A stretch of 64,000 nt of DNA from Neolewinella persica DSM 23188 (GCF_000373105.1 NZ_KB890417.1:109245-173244), one strand, 5' to 3'. Shown: positions 16,053-25,437, counted from the first letter of the stretch. Notes: generated by a model not told the origin, from the letters alone. Program-made: numbers and translations.

Positions 16053-16450
16053 GTTGCAGGAGTTGCAGGAGTTGCAGGAGTTGCAGGAGTTGCAGGAGTT
16101 GCAGGAGTTGCAGGAGTTGCAGGAGTTGCAGGAGTTGCAGGAGTTGCAGGAGTTGCAGGAGTTGCAAAAAAAGTGCCGCAGGCAACTCAGCCAAATTTTT
16201 TCAGGTTTTTCTTTGAAAAAATCGCCTTGTTTCACGAACGAAGTTATACTCAGAGCTATCTCGTGCGGCAGCCAATCAAGAATCGAGAATCACCAATCGA
16301 GACCGCCGCAGGCAGCAGCGAAGTTAATCGAGAATTCCACGAGCGAAGCGAGAGCGGTAGCTGCAACCTGCAACGCGCCGAAGGCGTACTGCAACAAGAA
16401 GCGTAGCGACCCTGCAACGGGAGCGTAGCGACCTCTGCAACAAAGCGCGA
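16053..16450 (+). repeat. Composite repeat copy X: (GTTGCAGGA)n array plus conserved tail
   Basis: About twelve perfect 9-bp GTTGCAGGA units (16053-16165) lead into a tail shared with copies Y (24.7 kb) and Z (58.5 kb). The tail has a TGCC-GCA-GGCA mini-hairpin, a T-rich stretch, then GAGCGAAGCGAGAGCGGTAG, CTGCAACCTGCAACGCGCCG and AAGGCGTACTGCAACA. Copy X carries an extra ~100-bp insert of AATCGAGAAT words in the tail. The array is open in several frames (Leu-Gln-Glu or Cys-Asn-Ser periodic) but is not a gene. Confidence 0.85.
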
Positions 16451-16546
16451 AGCGATTTTATAAGTTAATTAAACCCTAATTGCCCTAAGCCCCCTTCCAA
16501 ACCCCGTATATTGTGGTTTCGCTCTTCCTATCTACACATTTTCGGT

Positions 16547-17698
16547 ATGTATAAACTCTTACCCGTATTAATTTGCTTCTTTTCCCTGGCATCACTCACG
16601 GCGCAGGTAACGTTGTCTTCGGATTACTTCCCGCAGGCAGGGGATACGCTACGTACTGTAACCGCCGACAGTACTTATGCTGTTGGCCTCAATCAGCTGT
16701 CGGCAGGGATTGACCGGGAATGGAACTTTGGCACACCAGTCGCCGAAGGCGCTCGTTTACAGGCAGTAGTAAGTACTGAAGGGGACACCTTATTCCCTAT
16801 TGCTGATGTCAAGATTCTTGCGTTTAACGGCACCCTTAGCTATTACAAGATCACCGAGACCTCCTTTGACCTGGTTGGCGTACAGACCCAGGTAGCGCTA
16901 TTCCCGGATCTGGATATTACCGCAGCCGTCACCCCTTCCCGGCCAACCAGACGGGCGCCACTGACCTACCAGGACGTTTTCACAACTGAAACGTCCAACA
17001 GTATTGTCGTCGGCACGGACAGTCTCCCCGAAGCAGTACTGGAAGCGTTAGGACCAGTAGTTACAAGTATCGATTCTCTGCGCATCACCACGATCTCCAA
17101 CCGTGAAGATTTGGCCGACGCTTATGGTACCCTCGTACTGGGCACGAACACCTTTGAGGTACTGCGTGAACGGCGCAATGAAAACATCTACATCCGCCTG
17201 GAAGCAAAAAACAACGCCCTCCAACTTTGGGGAGACGTTACGGCACTCGCCATTGCCCAAGCACCACAGGTTGCCCCGTTCCTGGGCCAACAGCCCGCTA
17301 CCACCACTTATACCTACTGGAGTCCGGGAGAGATTGACCCCATCGTGGAATTCATCACCGATGGTGAAACGGGAGTCGTACAAAATATGGAATACAAGCA
17401 GCCGACAACATCTACTTCTACTGGTGGCCCGGCGCTTTTGCAAGCATCCATCCGGGTATTCCCGAACCCCGCCACCGATTTGGCAACTTTTGAAATCGAA
17501 GGATTGGAGCGAGGCCGCTACTTCCTTAGCCTCGTTAATACTATGGGGCAAAAAGTCAAATCCAGAGAGTTTACGCCCCTCGGTAACCAAACCCGTTTGA
17601 ACCTGGACGTAAGTGCATTGCCTCAGGGGATGTACATGTACAGTCTACGAAATGAACGCGGACGAACGATCGCGACCAAGATATTACGGGTACACTAA
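16547..17698 (+). CDS. Secreted protein with T9SS type A C-terminal sorting domain
   Basis: This 383-aa protein has a signal peptide (MYKLLPVLICFFSLASLTAQ) and a beta-rich body of unrecognised family. The C-terminal ~75-aa sorting domain has the standard blocks: IRVFPNPATDLATFEIEGL, GRYFLSLVNTMGQKVKS, LPQGMYMYSLRNERGRTIATKILRVH. It should cross the outer membrane by the type IX system and be attached to the surface or released. ATG at 16547 begins the signal peptide. Its stop overlaps the convergent epimerase gene by 4 bp. Confidence 0.85.
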   Translation: MYKLLPVLICFFSLASLTAQVTLSSDYFPQAGDTLRTVTADSTYAVGLNQLSAGIDREWNFGTPVAEGARLQAVVSTEGDTLFPIADVKILAFNGTLSYYKITETSFDLVGVQTQVALFPDLDITAAVTPSRPTRRAPLTYQDVFTTETSNSIVVGTDSLPEAVLEALGPVVTSIDSLRITTISNREDLADAYGTLVLGTNTFEVLRERRNENIYIRLEAKNNALQLWGDVTALAIAQAPQVAPFLGQQPATTTYTYWSPGEIDPIVEFITDGETGVVQNMEYKQPTTSTSTGGPALLQASIRVFPNPATDLATFEIEGLERGRYFLSLVNTMGQKVKSREFTPLGNQTRLNLDVSALPQGMYMYSLRNERGRTIATKILRVH

Positions 17699-18801
17699 CT
17701 ATCTACGACCACGGCATCAAGCTTGTCCAGGTAAGCCGCCAAAGGCCTTACCCCCAACCCAGATTCATCATTCAATATTATCCGCCCGCCAGGGCCGTAG
17801 GTCATTCCGCCCGCCATCGGATCTTTGCTTTGCATGAGCGGTGTATCAAAATCGTAGTAGACCGCCTGCGGACTGCACAGCGCCAAATGGGCTGCGGCGG
17901 TGAAGCCCAGGCGGCTTTCGAGGAATCCGCCGATTTGCAGGGGGACGCCGGCCGCTTCGGCGATGCGCATTATTTTCAACGCTTTGTACAAACCACCGGA
18001 CTTGCTGACCTTGATGTTGATTTTGTCGATGGCCTTCAGGTCGATTAACCGGCGGGCATCCCGGTGATCCCAGCAGGATTCGTCGGCCATGATGGGGATG
18101 GGGCTGGCGGCACGGATACGGGGGAGTTCCAAAAAATCGTGACGGGGAATGGGTGCTTCGCAGTGTTGGATATTAAGATCGGCCATGCCACAGAGCAGTT
18201 CGATGGCCAGGTCTGGCGTCCAACCCTGGTTCGCATCCAGCCGGAGGGGAACGTCCTTGCCCACCGCCTGGCTGATCATGCGAACCCGCTCTGCATCCTG
18301 CGGCCCCGCCCCTAATTTGAGCTTGATCACCGGAAAGCCCTGGTCTTTTACCCATCTGGCTTTGGCCACCATCTCTTCAACGGAGCTCAAACTAACGGTG
18401 TAATCGGTGTGCAACTCCTTATCGTTTTTTCCACCGAGGTAAGCGTAAAGCGGTACCCCGGCAGCTTGGCTAGCTAGGTCGTAACAAGCGATATCAAAGG
18501 CACTTTTGATGCAGGAATTGCCCGCGACAGCCCGATCGAGCAGGCTGGTAAATGTTGCTGGATCGGCCGGATCAGCCCCAAGGAGTTGCTCCGCTAAAAA
18601 GCGGCCGACGGCCATGGCGCCAGCCATGGTTTCCCCGTGGATGGTGGGAAAGGGGCTGGCCTCACCCCACCCCACCAGGCCGGTATCCGTTTCTGCGCGC
18701 ACCAGTACGTTGTTGGCGTGGGTGAGTGGGCCCAGAGAGATAACAAAGGGCGCGGTAAGCGCGATGGGAGAAGGGTATAAGGTTAAGCGGGTTAGTTTCA
18801 T
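17695..18801 (-). CDS. Dipeptide epimerase (L-Ala-D/L-Glu epimerase-like, enolase superfamily)
   Basis: This 368-aa enolase-superfamily enzyme has a capping N-terminus and a barrel carrying KLKLG (Lys160/162), metal ligands Asp189 (LDANQGW), Glu215 (HCEAPIP) and Asp240 (ADES), and the second base Lys in INIKVSKSGG (264-267). Length and motif spacing match muconate-lactonizing-type dipeptide epimerases that act in murein peptide recycling. Substrate preference cannot be read from sequence. It overlaps the convergent T9SS gene by 4 bp, so no terminator lies between them. Confidence 0.88.
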   Translation of the reverse strand: MKLTRLTLYPSPIALTAPFVISLGPLTHANNVLVRAETDTGLVGWGEASPFPTIHGETMAGAMAVGRFLAEQLLGADPADPATFTSLLDRAVAGNSCIKSAFDIACYDLASQAAGVPLYAYLGGKNDKELHTDYTVSLSSVEEMVAKARWVKDQGFPVIKLKLGAGPQDAERVRMISQAVGKDVPLRLDANQGWTPDLAIELLCGMADLNIQHCEAPIPRHDFLELPRIRAASPIPIMADESCWDHRDARRLIDLKAIDKINIKVSKSGGLYKALKIMRIAEAAGVPLQIGGFLESRLGFTAAAHLALCSPQAVYYDFDTPLMQSKDPMAGGMTYGPGGRIILNDESGLGVRPLAAYLDKLDAVVVDS

Positions 18802-18916
18802 TAGCCTGTTGGAACTATTGGTCTGTTAGGGGCTCAAAGTACCAATTTGGCGCGGCCGCAGGGTACAAAGGACGTTGAATGAAATGGGGACAGCGAATTA
18901 AGTCTTCAGTTGATTA

Positions 18917-19105
18917 TTATCTTAGCCCGTATGCTGAAATTATCTTGTAACTTTTCCCTTGGCCCGAGACCAACAAAAGTCCACTATAAAACAATATAGA
19001 GCCATTCGGCACATAAACAAGTTCTTCAGGGTTGTCATAAACACCTATACTCCAACTGCTATTATTCTCAACATATAACACTGGAAAACAAATTTTCTCA
19101 AGCAT
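18917..19105 (-). CDS. Small hypothetical protein, possibly a fragment
   Basis: This 62-aa frame reads MLEKICFPVLYVENNSSWS and ends IISAYGLR. Codon use is plausible but AT-richer than its neighbours. No family is recognised. Its start lies 12 bp from the left end of the fold-back element at 19117, so the 5' part of a longer gene may have been replaced by that element. It could also be chance. Confidence 0.35.
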   Translation of the reverse strand: MLEKICFPVLYVENNSSWSIGVYDNPEELVYVPNGSILFYSGLLLVSGQGKSYKIISAYGLR

Positions 19106-19116
19106 AACTTTGATCT

Positions 19117-19344
19117 GGTACAGTGTACTTTAGGTTTTTAGAAATTTAGAGGGGCCCAAATTTCGCGTAGCGAATACACAATAGCTACCCTGGACGAAGT
19201 CCGGGATAACGGACTTACCGCTAGCGGTACGACGCTAAGCGTCGTCAAATAATGAGGGCATTTTCGTTACCTGGGACCGCGTCGTTCCTCTTTGTCCCAG
19301 GCAACTCAAGTGCAGTCGCTACGCGACAAATAAAAAGCAACTAA
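19117..19344. mobile_element. Hairpin-string MITE-like element, copy A (truncated)
   Basis: About 225 bp match, in inverted orientation, the element at 31290-31541. It is a chain of hairpins: TTCGCGTAGCGAA, CCTGGAC-GAA-GTCCGGG, TACCGCTAGCGGTA, ACGACGCTAAGCGTCGT, CCTGGGAC with GTCCCAGG, and TCGCTACGCGA. The right terminal repeat seen in copy B is missing here, where the element stops 2 nt before the MlaD-like ATG. There is no ORF inside. Confidence 0.8.
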
Positions 19345-19346
19345 AG

Positions 19347-19808
19347 ATGACTAAAGCCTTATTACTTCTAACTCCTATTTTACTCTTGTTCTGTTCCTGC
19401 GATCGGGGAACAACCATCTATGTGCCCACAGAGAACGCGGCTGGTGTACAAACGGGAACCCCGATCACCATCAGCGGCCTCCAGGTTGGAACCCTGGTTG
19501 ACGTAGCTTTGGATGAGCAATTAACCTGCTGGTTGACCCTAAACGTAGAGCAAGAATTTCACATAGGAAGAGAGGCAATTTTCCATCTTGAAACTACCAG
19601 TTTACTGGGCGCAAAAGCGATCACAATTGAAAATTCACTGGCCGGCGAGATGATCAATAGTGAAGATTCGCTAAGTACTCCACTCAACATTAAATCATTG
19701 ATTGATTCCTATTCAACTACGGTTGATTCTACTGAACTGAAGATGTTATCGAGGAAAGCCGGGGAGTTTCTTGATTCGCTGATGATGGTTTTAAAGAAGG
19801 AGAATTAA
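19347..19808 (+). CDS. MlaD-family (MCE) lipoprotein, short
   Basis: This 153-aa protein has a lipoprotein signal (MTKALLLLTPILLLFCSC). It contains one MCE/MlaD domain (~20-100) with ENAAGVQTGTPITISGLQVG, the usual AxGLxxGxxVxxxGxxVG pattern, and EATFHLETTSLLGAKAI-type strands. MlaD proteins bind phospholipid for transport between membranes. This one lacks the long C-terminal helices of full-length MlaD, and no permease or ATPase is adjacent. Its 5' region is formed by the truncated MITE-like element, so its original promoter may be lost or replaced. Confidence 0.75.
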   Translation: MTKALLLLTPILLLFCSCDRGTTIYVPTENAAGVQTGTPITISGLQVGTLVDVALDEQLTCWLTLNVEQEFHIGREAIFHLETTSLLGAKAITIENSLAGEMINSEDSLSTPLNIKSLIDSYSTTVDSTELKMLSRKAGEFLDSLMMVLKKEN

Positions 19809-19996
19809 GGGGCGTGGCCGCAGGTGCTGAAATCGGTAGAAGAGCAATGCATGCTCCGTCAGCCCTAAAAGGGCATTTCCTGTAGCGATGGGCGATGGAA
19901 GTTGGCACAGCCGACGACGGAACCCATCGCAGCGTGTTGGCCCGGCACAATTCCGCAAACCCGTACATTTACAAGTAGTCAATCCCTCCCACACCT

Positions 19997-21865
19997 ATGC
20001 GTCGAAGTTTATCCCTGGTGCTTTTTTTACTCTTTAGTGTACTGATGACCGCCCAGGATCAATCCAGAGTAGACAGCCTGGAAAAAGCCCTTGAGCAGTT
20101 GCCACCCGAAGACACGATGCGGCTTTACACCCTGGTTTATCTGTGGGATGCGACAATCGGATCAGACCTGAACCGCGCCGACGCCTACACTCGCCAAATG
20201 ATCCGCGAAGGATTGGAAAGGGACGACGCTAAGCTGACCGCGGCGGGCTACCAGCGGCTGGGCGTCACCTGCGACTACGCTGGAAAAAGCGACAGTGCGA
20301 TGTTTTTTTACCGCAAAGCACTGGCCATTTATCAGGCACGTAATTCAGGCCGGATGCAGGGGATTATGCTTTTCAACGTCGCCATTCTGCAACAAGAGAA
20401 AGGATTGTATGACTCGGCCAGGCATTACCTTGCCCTGGCCGACGACAGGTTCAAGGTCAGTTCCCGGTTAGTGGAACGCAGTGCGGTGAATACCATGAAA
20501 GCCTCCATTGAAAGGCAACAGGGAAACCCGGCGGAGGGAATTAAATCGGCCACCATTGGTTACGAATTAGCACTGCAAGCCGGAGATTCCTCCCGGATGG
20601 CCGCTGCGGAGGAGGAAATCGCCTTCAACTACATGAACATGGACCAGGACAGCCTGGCCGCAAAATTCTTCGAACGCAGTTACCGGTTCCACATACGGGT
20701 CCACGACGAGTACTACGCTTCGCTAAGTCTGATGAACCTGGCAACCTGCCACCAGGCCATGAATAAGTTTGAGAGCGCCCTGGCCTACGGCAATGAGGCA
20801 CTGGCCATTGTACAGGAAAACCAATACGAAGACCTGGTGGTGGACGTACTGAAAATAATTGGGAATGTATACTGGAGTAATGAAGACTATGAGCAGGCCG
20901 AGCAAATATTTTTGCAGGCAAAAGCATCCCTAGCGGATAAAGACCTCGGCCGGGTAACGACAGAAATTCTCACCTACCTTTCTGGCGTACAGCTCAATTT
21001 AGAAAAATATGACCAGTCTCGCAGCAATGGTTTGAAGGGCCTGGCAATGGCCGAAGAGCAAGGCCAGACCAAATTGATCCACCGGGCCTATGGCCAGCTG
21101 GCCATCGTTGCCAGTAAGCAGGGAGATTTTGAGCAGGCCTACGATTACATGGTAATTCGACAGGGAATTCAGGACAGCCTATACCACAAGGAGCTGGGGG
21201 AAGAAGTGGCCCGCCTCACCTTACTCTTCGAAAACGAAAAGAAAGAACGCCTCATCAGCGAGCAAAAAAATCAACTGGCACTGCTGGAAAGCCAGGCCCG
21301 CGCTGAAAAGCTCCAACGAACCGCCCTGATCGGGGGACTGATAGCCTTACTGGCCCTGCTCACCGCCGGCTGGTACAGCTATCGCCAGCGGCACCAGCGG
21401 CAGGAACTGGAAAAAGCACGGCTGGCCGACGAGCTGAAGACGCACCAAAAAGAACTTAGCACCCACGCCCTGCAAATGGCCCAGAAGGGCCAGTTGCTCG
21501 ATCAGCTCAGAGAAGAAATCCGCCAGATCAAGGGCGAACGACCGGACGACCGCAAGAAGCTGGATGGTATGCTGCGAGAGCTCGGTTCGGAAGAACGCAT
21601 CGACCAGGACTGGGCCAACTTCCGCTCCTACTTCCAGGGCGTCCACGGAGACTTTGAAGAGCGGCTGAAAGCCGCCGCAGAACAAACCCTCTCTCCACGG
21701 GAGCTACGACTCGCTGCCCTGATAAAAATGCAACTCAACAATCAGGAAGTTGGGGCTATTCTCAGCATCTCGCAAGACAGCCTGTACAAAGCCAAGTACC
21801 GACTGCGTAAAAAATTACCGCAGGCCGGAGAGGGCGAGCTTGATGCTTTTATCCGGGAGGTTTAA
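19997..21865 (+). CDS. TPR-repeat membrane regulator with LuxR-like C-terminal HTH
   Basis: This 622-aa protein has a signal peptide (~1-19) and a periplasmic TPR array (~30-400, units like YQRLGVTCDYAGKSDSAMFFYRKAL). One TM (~438-458) follows, then a coiled coil (~460-520) and a cytoplasmic helix-turn-helix (~560-610: LSPRELRLAALIKMQLNNQE, SISQDSLYKAKYRLRKKL). It would be a one-component membrane-spanning transcription factor with a peptide- or protein-sensing outer part. Targets are unknown. A TACATTTA sequence about 30 nt upstream may be its -7 box. Confidence 0.82.
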   Translation: MRRSLSLVLFLLFSVLMTAQDQSRVDSLEKALEQLPPEDTMRLYTLVYLWDATIGSDLNRADAYTRQMIREGLERDDAKLTAAGYQRLGVTCDYAGKSDSAMFFYRKALAIYQARNSGRMQGIMLFNVAILQQEKGLYDSARHYLALADDRFKVSSRLVERSAVNTMKASIERQQGNPAEGIKSATIGYELALQAGDSSRMAAAEEEIAFNYMNMDQDSLAAKFFERSYRFHIRVHDEYYASLSLMNLATCHQAMNKFESALAYGNEALAIVQENQYEDLVVDVLKIIGNVYWSNEDYEQAEQIFLQAKASLADKDLGRVTTEILTYLSGVQLNLEKYDQSRSNGLKGLAMAEEQGQTKLIHRAYGQLAIVASKQGDFEQAYDYMVIRQGIQDSLYHKELGEEVARLTLLFENEKKERLISEQKNQLALLESQARAEKLQRTALIGGLIALLALLTAGWYSYRQRHQRQELEKARLADELKTHQKELSTHALQMAQKGQLLDQLREEIRQIKGERPDDRKKLDGMLRELGSEERIDQDWANFRSYFQGVHGDFEERLKAAAEQTLSPRELRLAALIKMQLNNQEVGAILSISQDSLYKAKYRLRKKLPQAGEGELDAFIREV

Positions 21866-21950
21866 GTGGCAAAATTCGGGATGACTCATGTTTATTAGCA
21901 GTACGTATGGTAAATTCAGCGCGCAACAATACAGTGGGCGAGAAGCCACC

Positions 21951-23039
21951 TTACAACAGTAAATCCATATCCACATTCTCCTCAATAAGCTCTACTGCCC
22001 GCCGGATCTTCCAGGGCGTCTTGAGGTTAATCTTCACCTCCATTTGATTTATTCTTACGGCAGCGCCGTAGGTATCCAATGCGCAGGAAACGACAGGAAT
22101 CTGGAATTCGTTAATGAAATCGAGGTGAGGTAAATCAGGGTTTTGGCTGTCCGCTCCGGTAACCACAATACCGGCAATGGTGCTGCCCGGAAGTTCCCGT
22201 TCTTTGAGGATTTCCTGTAGCACGGTTAATGCCTCCTCCAGCCGACGATTACTGGCAATGATAAGAAGATTCTTCAGGTTCTCTACCTCCGCCTGCGCCA
22301 GCAAACTGCCACTGGCGATGTTCTCTACCTGATTATCGAGCCGGTCGCGGTGATAAATGGTTTTCCCCTTTAGCGCCCGACGGATGGTGGCCATGATCGG
22401 ACTGGAAAGTGACTTCTCATACGGTAAGACCCCCAACAGAGGGATACCTAATTTTTGCAAGTAAATATCGACGTAGCGCCGCACCTTCTCCAGCTTTTTC
22501 GGAATCGTTTTATTGACAATGACGCCACGCACCGGTACCCGACGCTCCCGGAACATGGCCAGGTTCATGTTTAGCTTATCGATGGTATTACCGATCCCTC
22601 CTTCTACCACCATGACAACCGGAGCGTCAAGCAGCTGGGCAACCTGCGCGTTGCTCATGTCACAGACGGAGCCCACTCCCGGATGCCCCGTGCCCTCGTA
22701 GATCACGAAGTCGTTCTCGGCCTGCAACTTCCGACTGGCTTTAGTGATGCTGGTGGTAAAGTCAAACCCCGTCGGGTCGTCGAGGTACTTGGCCGTTACG
22801 CCCCGACCAATAATGACCGGGCTGTGGAGTTCCGCTCTCAGTTCAAAGTCCATCCCACGGGCAAAGAGGAGCGCGTCTTTGTCTACCCGGAGTTCTCCCA
22901 GCTCTACGAACTCCTGGCCAACGGGTTTGCAATAACTAACTTTCTTACCCCGGGCGCGAATGGCAGCCATAAGGCCAAGCGTACAAGTTGTTTTACCCAC
23001 ATGTTGAGAGGTAGCGGCGATGTATAGGCGATCGATCAT
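21951..23039 (-). CDS. BioD-like P-loop ATPase with DRTGG domain (phosphotransacetylase N-terminal type)
   Basis: This 362-aa protein has Walker A SQHVGKTT (10-17) and a dethiobiotin-synthetase-like fold (~1-210: YCKPVGQEF, IYEGTGHPGVGSVCDMSNA, GVIVNKTIPKK). A DRTGG-type domain (~220-330) follows. Together these match the regulatory N-terminal half of long phosphate acetyltransferases, here without the Pta catalytic domain. Such stand-alone proteins occur in several phyla; their role is unclear, perhaps nucleotide sensing in acetyl-CoA metabolism. ATG is preceded by TATCTTCC with a 4-nt gap, a weak leaderless-type promoter. Confidence 0.8.
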   Translation of the reverse strand: MIDRLYIAATSQHVGKTTCTLGLMAAIRARGKKVSYCKPVGQEFVELGELRVDKDALLFARGMDFELRAELHSPVIIGRGVTAKYLDDPTGFDFTTSITKASRKLQAENDFVIYEGTGHPGVGSVCDMSNAQVAQLLDAPVVMVVEGGIGNTIDKLNMNLAMFRERRVPVRGVIVNKTIPKKLEKVRRYVDIYLQKLGIPLLGVLPYEKSLSSPIMATIRRALKGKTIYHRDRLDNQVENIASGSLLAQAEVENLKNLLIIASNRRLEEALTVLQEILKERELPGSTIAGIVVTGADSQNPDLPHLDFINEFQIPVVSCALDTYGAAVRINQMEVKINLKTPWKIRRAVELIEENVDMDLLL

Positions 23040-23049
23040 GGGGGGAAGA

Positions 23050-23326
23050 TAGGTTTTAGGATTCAGTATTTAGGGTTCAGTTTCTAGGATTCAGGTCTGA
23101 GCATTCAGGACTCAGGTTCTAGGACTCAGATTTTAGGGTTCAGGATTCAGGTTTTACGATTCAGTATTTAGGGTTCAGCATTCAGGAGTACCCCTACCGT
23201 ATCGTTTAAATCGAGTATACTTTGATGAAAATGAGTACTGTACCCAGAATACTGAATCCTGAGTAATGAATGCTAAATCCTGAGTACTGATCCCTGAATG
23301 CTGTTTACTGTGTACTGATCCCTAAG
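23050..23326. repeat. Degenerate TAGGATTCAG word array with inverted counterpart
   Basis: Words such as TTTAGGATTCAG, TAGGGTTCAG and GCATTCAGGA recur about ten times at 23053-23190. Complementary words (ACTGAATCCTGAGT, TGATCCCTGAATGC) fill 23243-23320. The halves could pair into an imperfect hairpin. Similar words are found at 29258-29297 and 62557-62610. No coding frame is present. Confidence 0.65.
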
Positions 23327-23339
23327 CGCCGCAGGCGCT

Positions 23340-24548
23340 TCACTCCTCAAATGGATTACTCCACCGTTCATCGGTATACACCGCCGAACCGGTAAGCGTT
23401 TTCAAAAAGGCAATAACGGCCTGGCGTTCTTGTTGGGTGAGGTTCAAACGCTGTGGCTGGCCGGCGAAGGATAGGCGGCGGTCTAGCTGCTGGTTACTGG
23501 CCGGGATGGCGTTGTAATGATCGAGAACATCGTTGATGGTCCGAAACGCGCCATTGTGCATAAACGGTCCGTTCTCGGTTCCATCTGGCCGGAACAAGTC
23601 ACGGAGTGTGGGCGAGCGGGTAATGGACAAGTCGGGCATCCCGCCGCCGATGGCGGCGGTAACGCCATTGTTTTGGGAGTTCGGATCAATGGAGAATTCC
23701 GGTCCCTGATGGCAGGAACCGCAGCCCAGGCCACCACCCACCCGCTCGCTGTTGGCGACCTGCGGTCGCCCACCAAAAAGCTCGCGCCCCAGGTTCTCCT
23801 CGTCAGTAAAATTGGGGAACCGTTCTCCACCGTTCCGTACCTGTGCCCGGCCCTCGTCAAATTTCGAATCAAAAGACTGAATGCTCCGAATGAATTGCGC
23901 AAGTGCTTCCTGCATCCTGGGTTCCGTCACCTGATCGGAACCGTAAGCCTCGCGAAAGAGTGGGCCGTAGTAATCCAGTGCATTCAGCCGGTCCAACAGA
24001 TCATTAATGGAGGGAGCACCGTTAGTTCCGCTGAACCCCATTTCGATGTGGTCTTCAATCGGTTGCGTCGTTTGCTCCTCCAGCGAGTTGGCCCGTTTAT
24101 CCCAGAAGTAGCGGGACTCATCACCGAAACGGGCGTTGATCAGCCGCATGGAATGGCGGTTGGTAGTGCCGGCTACGCCCACGGAGGCGATGGAGTTGTC
24201 CCCAAAGGCCAATTCCTGCCGGTGGCAACTGCCACAGGAAATAGTCCCGATATTAGAGAGCTGCCGGTCATAAAAAAGTACGCGCCCCAGGGTTGCCCGG
24301 GCATCCGTGATGGCGTTTTGTCCGGTATTGTCCCGATTGATGTAATCGGGGATCGGTTGACTGGCATAATTGAAGAGATCCGAAATGTTCAACCGACCAC
24401 CGAAGGTAGCTTCAACCGGATCAACCTCAGGGTCGGGGTCGGGCTGGCCAGTCAGCAGGAAGGGCTCGTCGGTAGCACAGCCAGAGATCAAGGCCAGGCA
24501 AAGTACTGAATAAAGGAAAAAGAAACGGGACGGAAAAAGAGACGGCAT
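23340..24548 (-). CDS. Di-haem cytochrome c peroxidase family lipoprotein
   Basis: This 402-aa protein has a lipoprotein signal with LISGC (Cys24) and two haem c sites, CGSCH at 105-109 and CGSCH at 276-280. The body matches the CcpA/MauG superfamily: RLGRVLFYDRQLS-like start, HIEMG, and a C-terminal RSPTLRDLF and PFMHNGAF. Such proteins reduce peroxide in the periplasm or modify other proteins. A hairpin GCGCC-GCA-GGCGC at 23327-23339 lies immediately after the stop and may end the transcript. Confidence 0.88.
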   Translation of the reverse strand: MPSLFPSRFFFLYSVLCLALISGCATDEPFLLTGQPDPDPEVDPVEATFGGRLNISDLFNYASQPIPDYINRDNTGQNAITDARATLGRVLFYDRQLSNIGTISCGSCHRQELAFGDNSIASVGVAGTTNRHSMRLINARFGDESRYFWDKRANSLEEQTTQPIEDHIEMGFSGTNGAPSINDLLDRLNALDYYGPLFREAYGSDQVTEPRMQEALAQFIRSIQSFDSKFDEGRAQVRNGGERFPNFTDEENLGRELFGGRPQVANSERVGGGLGCGSCHQGPEFSIDPNSQNNGVTAAIGGGMPDLSITRSPTLRDLFRPDGTENGPFMHNGAFRTINDVLDHYNAIPASNQQLDRRLSFAGQPQRLNLTQQERQAVIAFLKTLTGSAVYTDERWSNPFEE

Positions 24549-24717
24549 ACAGCAAAAATTACCAAGGTGAAAACCCGCAGACTAACGAGGTGACGAGAGT
24601 TTTGTTCCCAGATCAGGAATCAGCACCAATAGCCATCAGCTAAACTTAGGATAAAATAGGTAATTTTTACAGCAGGAACGGAAGATTTTCTATTTAGACG
24701 CGTTGAATCAATAAATC

Positions 24718-24975
24718 CTTTGCAGGTTGCAGGTTGCAGGTTGCAGGTTGCAGGTTGCAGGTTGCAGGTTGCAGGTTGCAGGTTGCAGGTTGCAGAAAAA
24801 AAATGCCACAGGCAATTCATCCAAGTTTTTCCAGCTTTTTTTAAAAAAAGCATTAAAAACGAGCGGAGCGAGCTACCTCGTGCGGTAGCTGCAACCTGCA
24901 ACGCGCCGAAGGCACTCTGCAACAAGGAGCGAAGCGACTGGCCTGCAACTTGAGCGAAGCGATCAATAATTAACT
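24718..24975 (+). repeat. Composite repeat copy Y: (GGTTGCA)n array plus conserved tail
   Basis: About ten perfect 7-bp GGTTGCA units (24721-24795) precede the same tail as copies X and Z: ATGCCACAGGCAATTCATCC, a T/A-rich block, GAGCGGAGCGAG, GTGCGGTAGCTGCAACCTGC, AACGCGCCGAAGGC and CTCTGCAACA, ending TAATTAACTT. It lies just upstream of the BlaI-type operator and promoter. Confidence 0.85.
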
Positions 24976-24988
24976 TCTTTTAACGTTC

Positions 24989-25026
24989 TACTACTTGCGT
25001 AGTATTACAAGTGTAGTTTATCTTTA
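24989..25026 (+). promoter_or_regulatory. BlaI/MecI-type operators overlapping the promoter
   Basis: There are two dyads. TACTAC-TTGC-GTAGTA is at 24989-25004, and TACAAGTGTA (the TACA-NN-TGTA half-sites of BlaI/MecI operators) is at 25006-25015. Immediately after comes a -7 box TATCTTTA (25019-25026), then ATG at 25043. The arrangement predicts autorepression by the BlaI-like product. Confidence 0.65.
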
Positions 25027-25042
25027 CGCAAAATCTTCCCCC

Positions 25043-25417
25043 ATGGCCAACGACCCTATGCCTTCCGAGGCGCAATTAGAAATTCTTGATCTTCTGTGGC
25101 AACAACAGCCCGCCACCGTGCAGGATTTGCATGATCGGCTTGGCGCCCGACGGCAAGTAAGTTACAACACCGTACTGACTCAACTGCAACGAATGACCAA
25201 GGCCGGGCTGGTAGAACGAAATACCGATCAGCGCACACACACCTATATCGCGGCACCACGCCGTGAGCAGATTGAACGAAGACTTTTTGACCGCCTGGCC
25301 GACACGGCCTTCGGTGGTTCGACCATTAACCTTGCGCTACGGGCGCTGGGTAATGAAAAGCCCACTCCGGCGGAACTCGATGAGCTCCAGCAGTGGATCA
25401 ACCGTCAGAAAAAGTAA
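25043..25417 (+). CDS. BlaI/MecI/CopY family transcriptional repressor
   Basis: This 124-aa winged-helix repressor shows the family hallmarks: PSEAQLEILDLLWQQQPATV near the N-terminus, then VSYNTVLTQLQRMTKAGLVE and a C-terminal dimerisation part. In this family, derepression follows cleavage by a membrane M56 peptidase, and such a gene starts 20 bp downstream. ATG at 25043 is chosen because the longer frame would run through the operators. Genes controlled beyond this pair are not evident. Confidence 0.9.
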   Translation: MANDPMPSEAQLEILDLLWQQQPATVQDLHDRLGARRQVSYNTVLTQLQRMTKAGLVERNTDQRTHTYIAAPRREQIERRLFDRLADTAFGGSTINLALRALGNEKPTPAELDELQQWINRQKK

Positions 25418-25437
25418 GCCTTCAGGATTCACTCATT

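Noticed and set aside
15691..16428. Several open frames with Leu-Gln-Glu or Cys-Asn-Ser periodicity
   Set aside because: They are by-products of the perfect 9-bp GTTGCAGGA array and overlap the end of the beta-helix lipoprotein gene; no signal peptide, domain or promoter supports them.
24721..24795. Possible CRISPR-like array
   Set aside because: The units are 7 bp, contiguous and without spacers; no cas genes are near. The same applies to 58468-58565 and 63808-64000.
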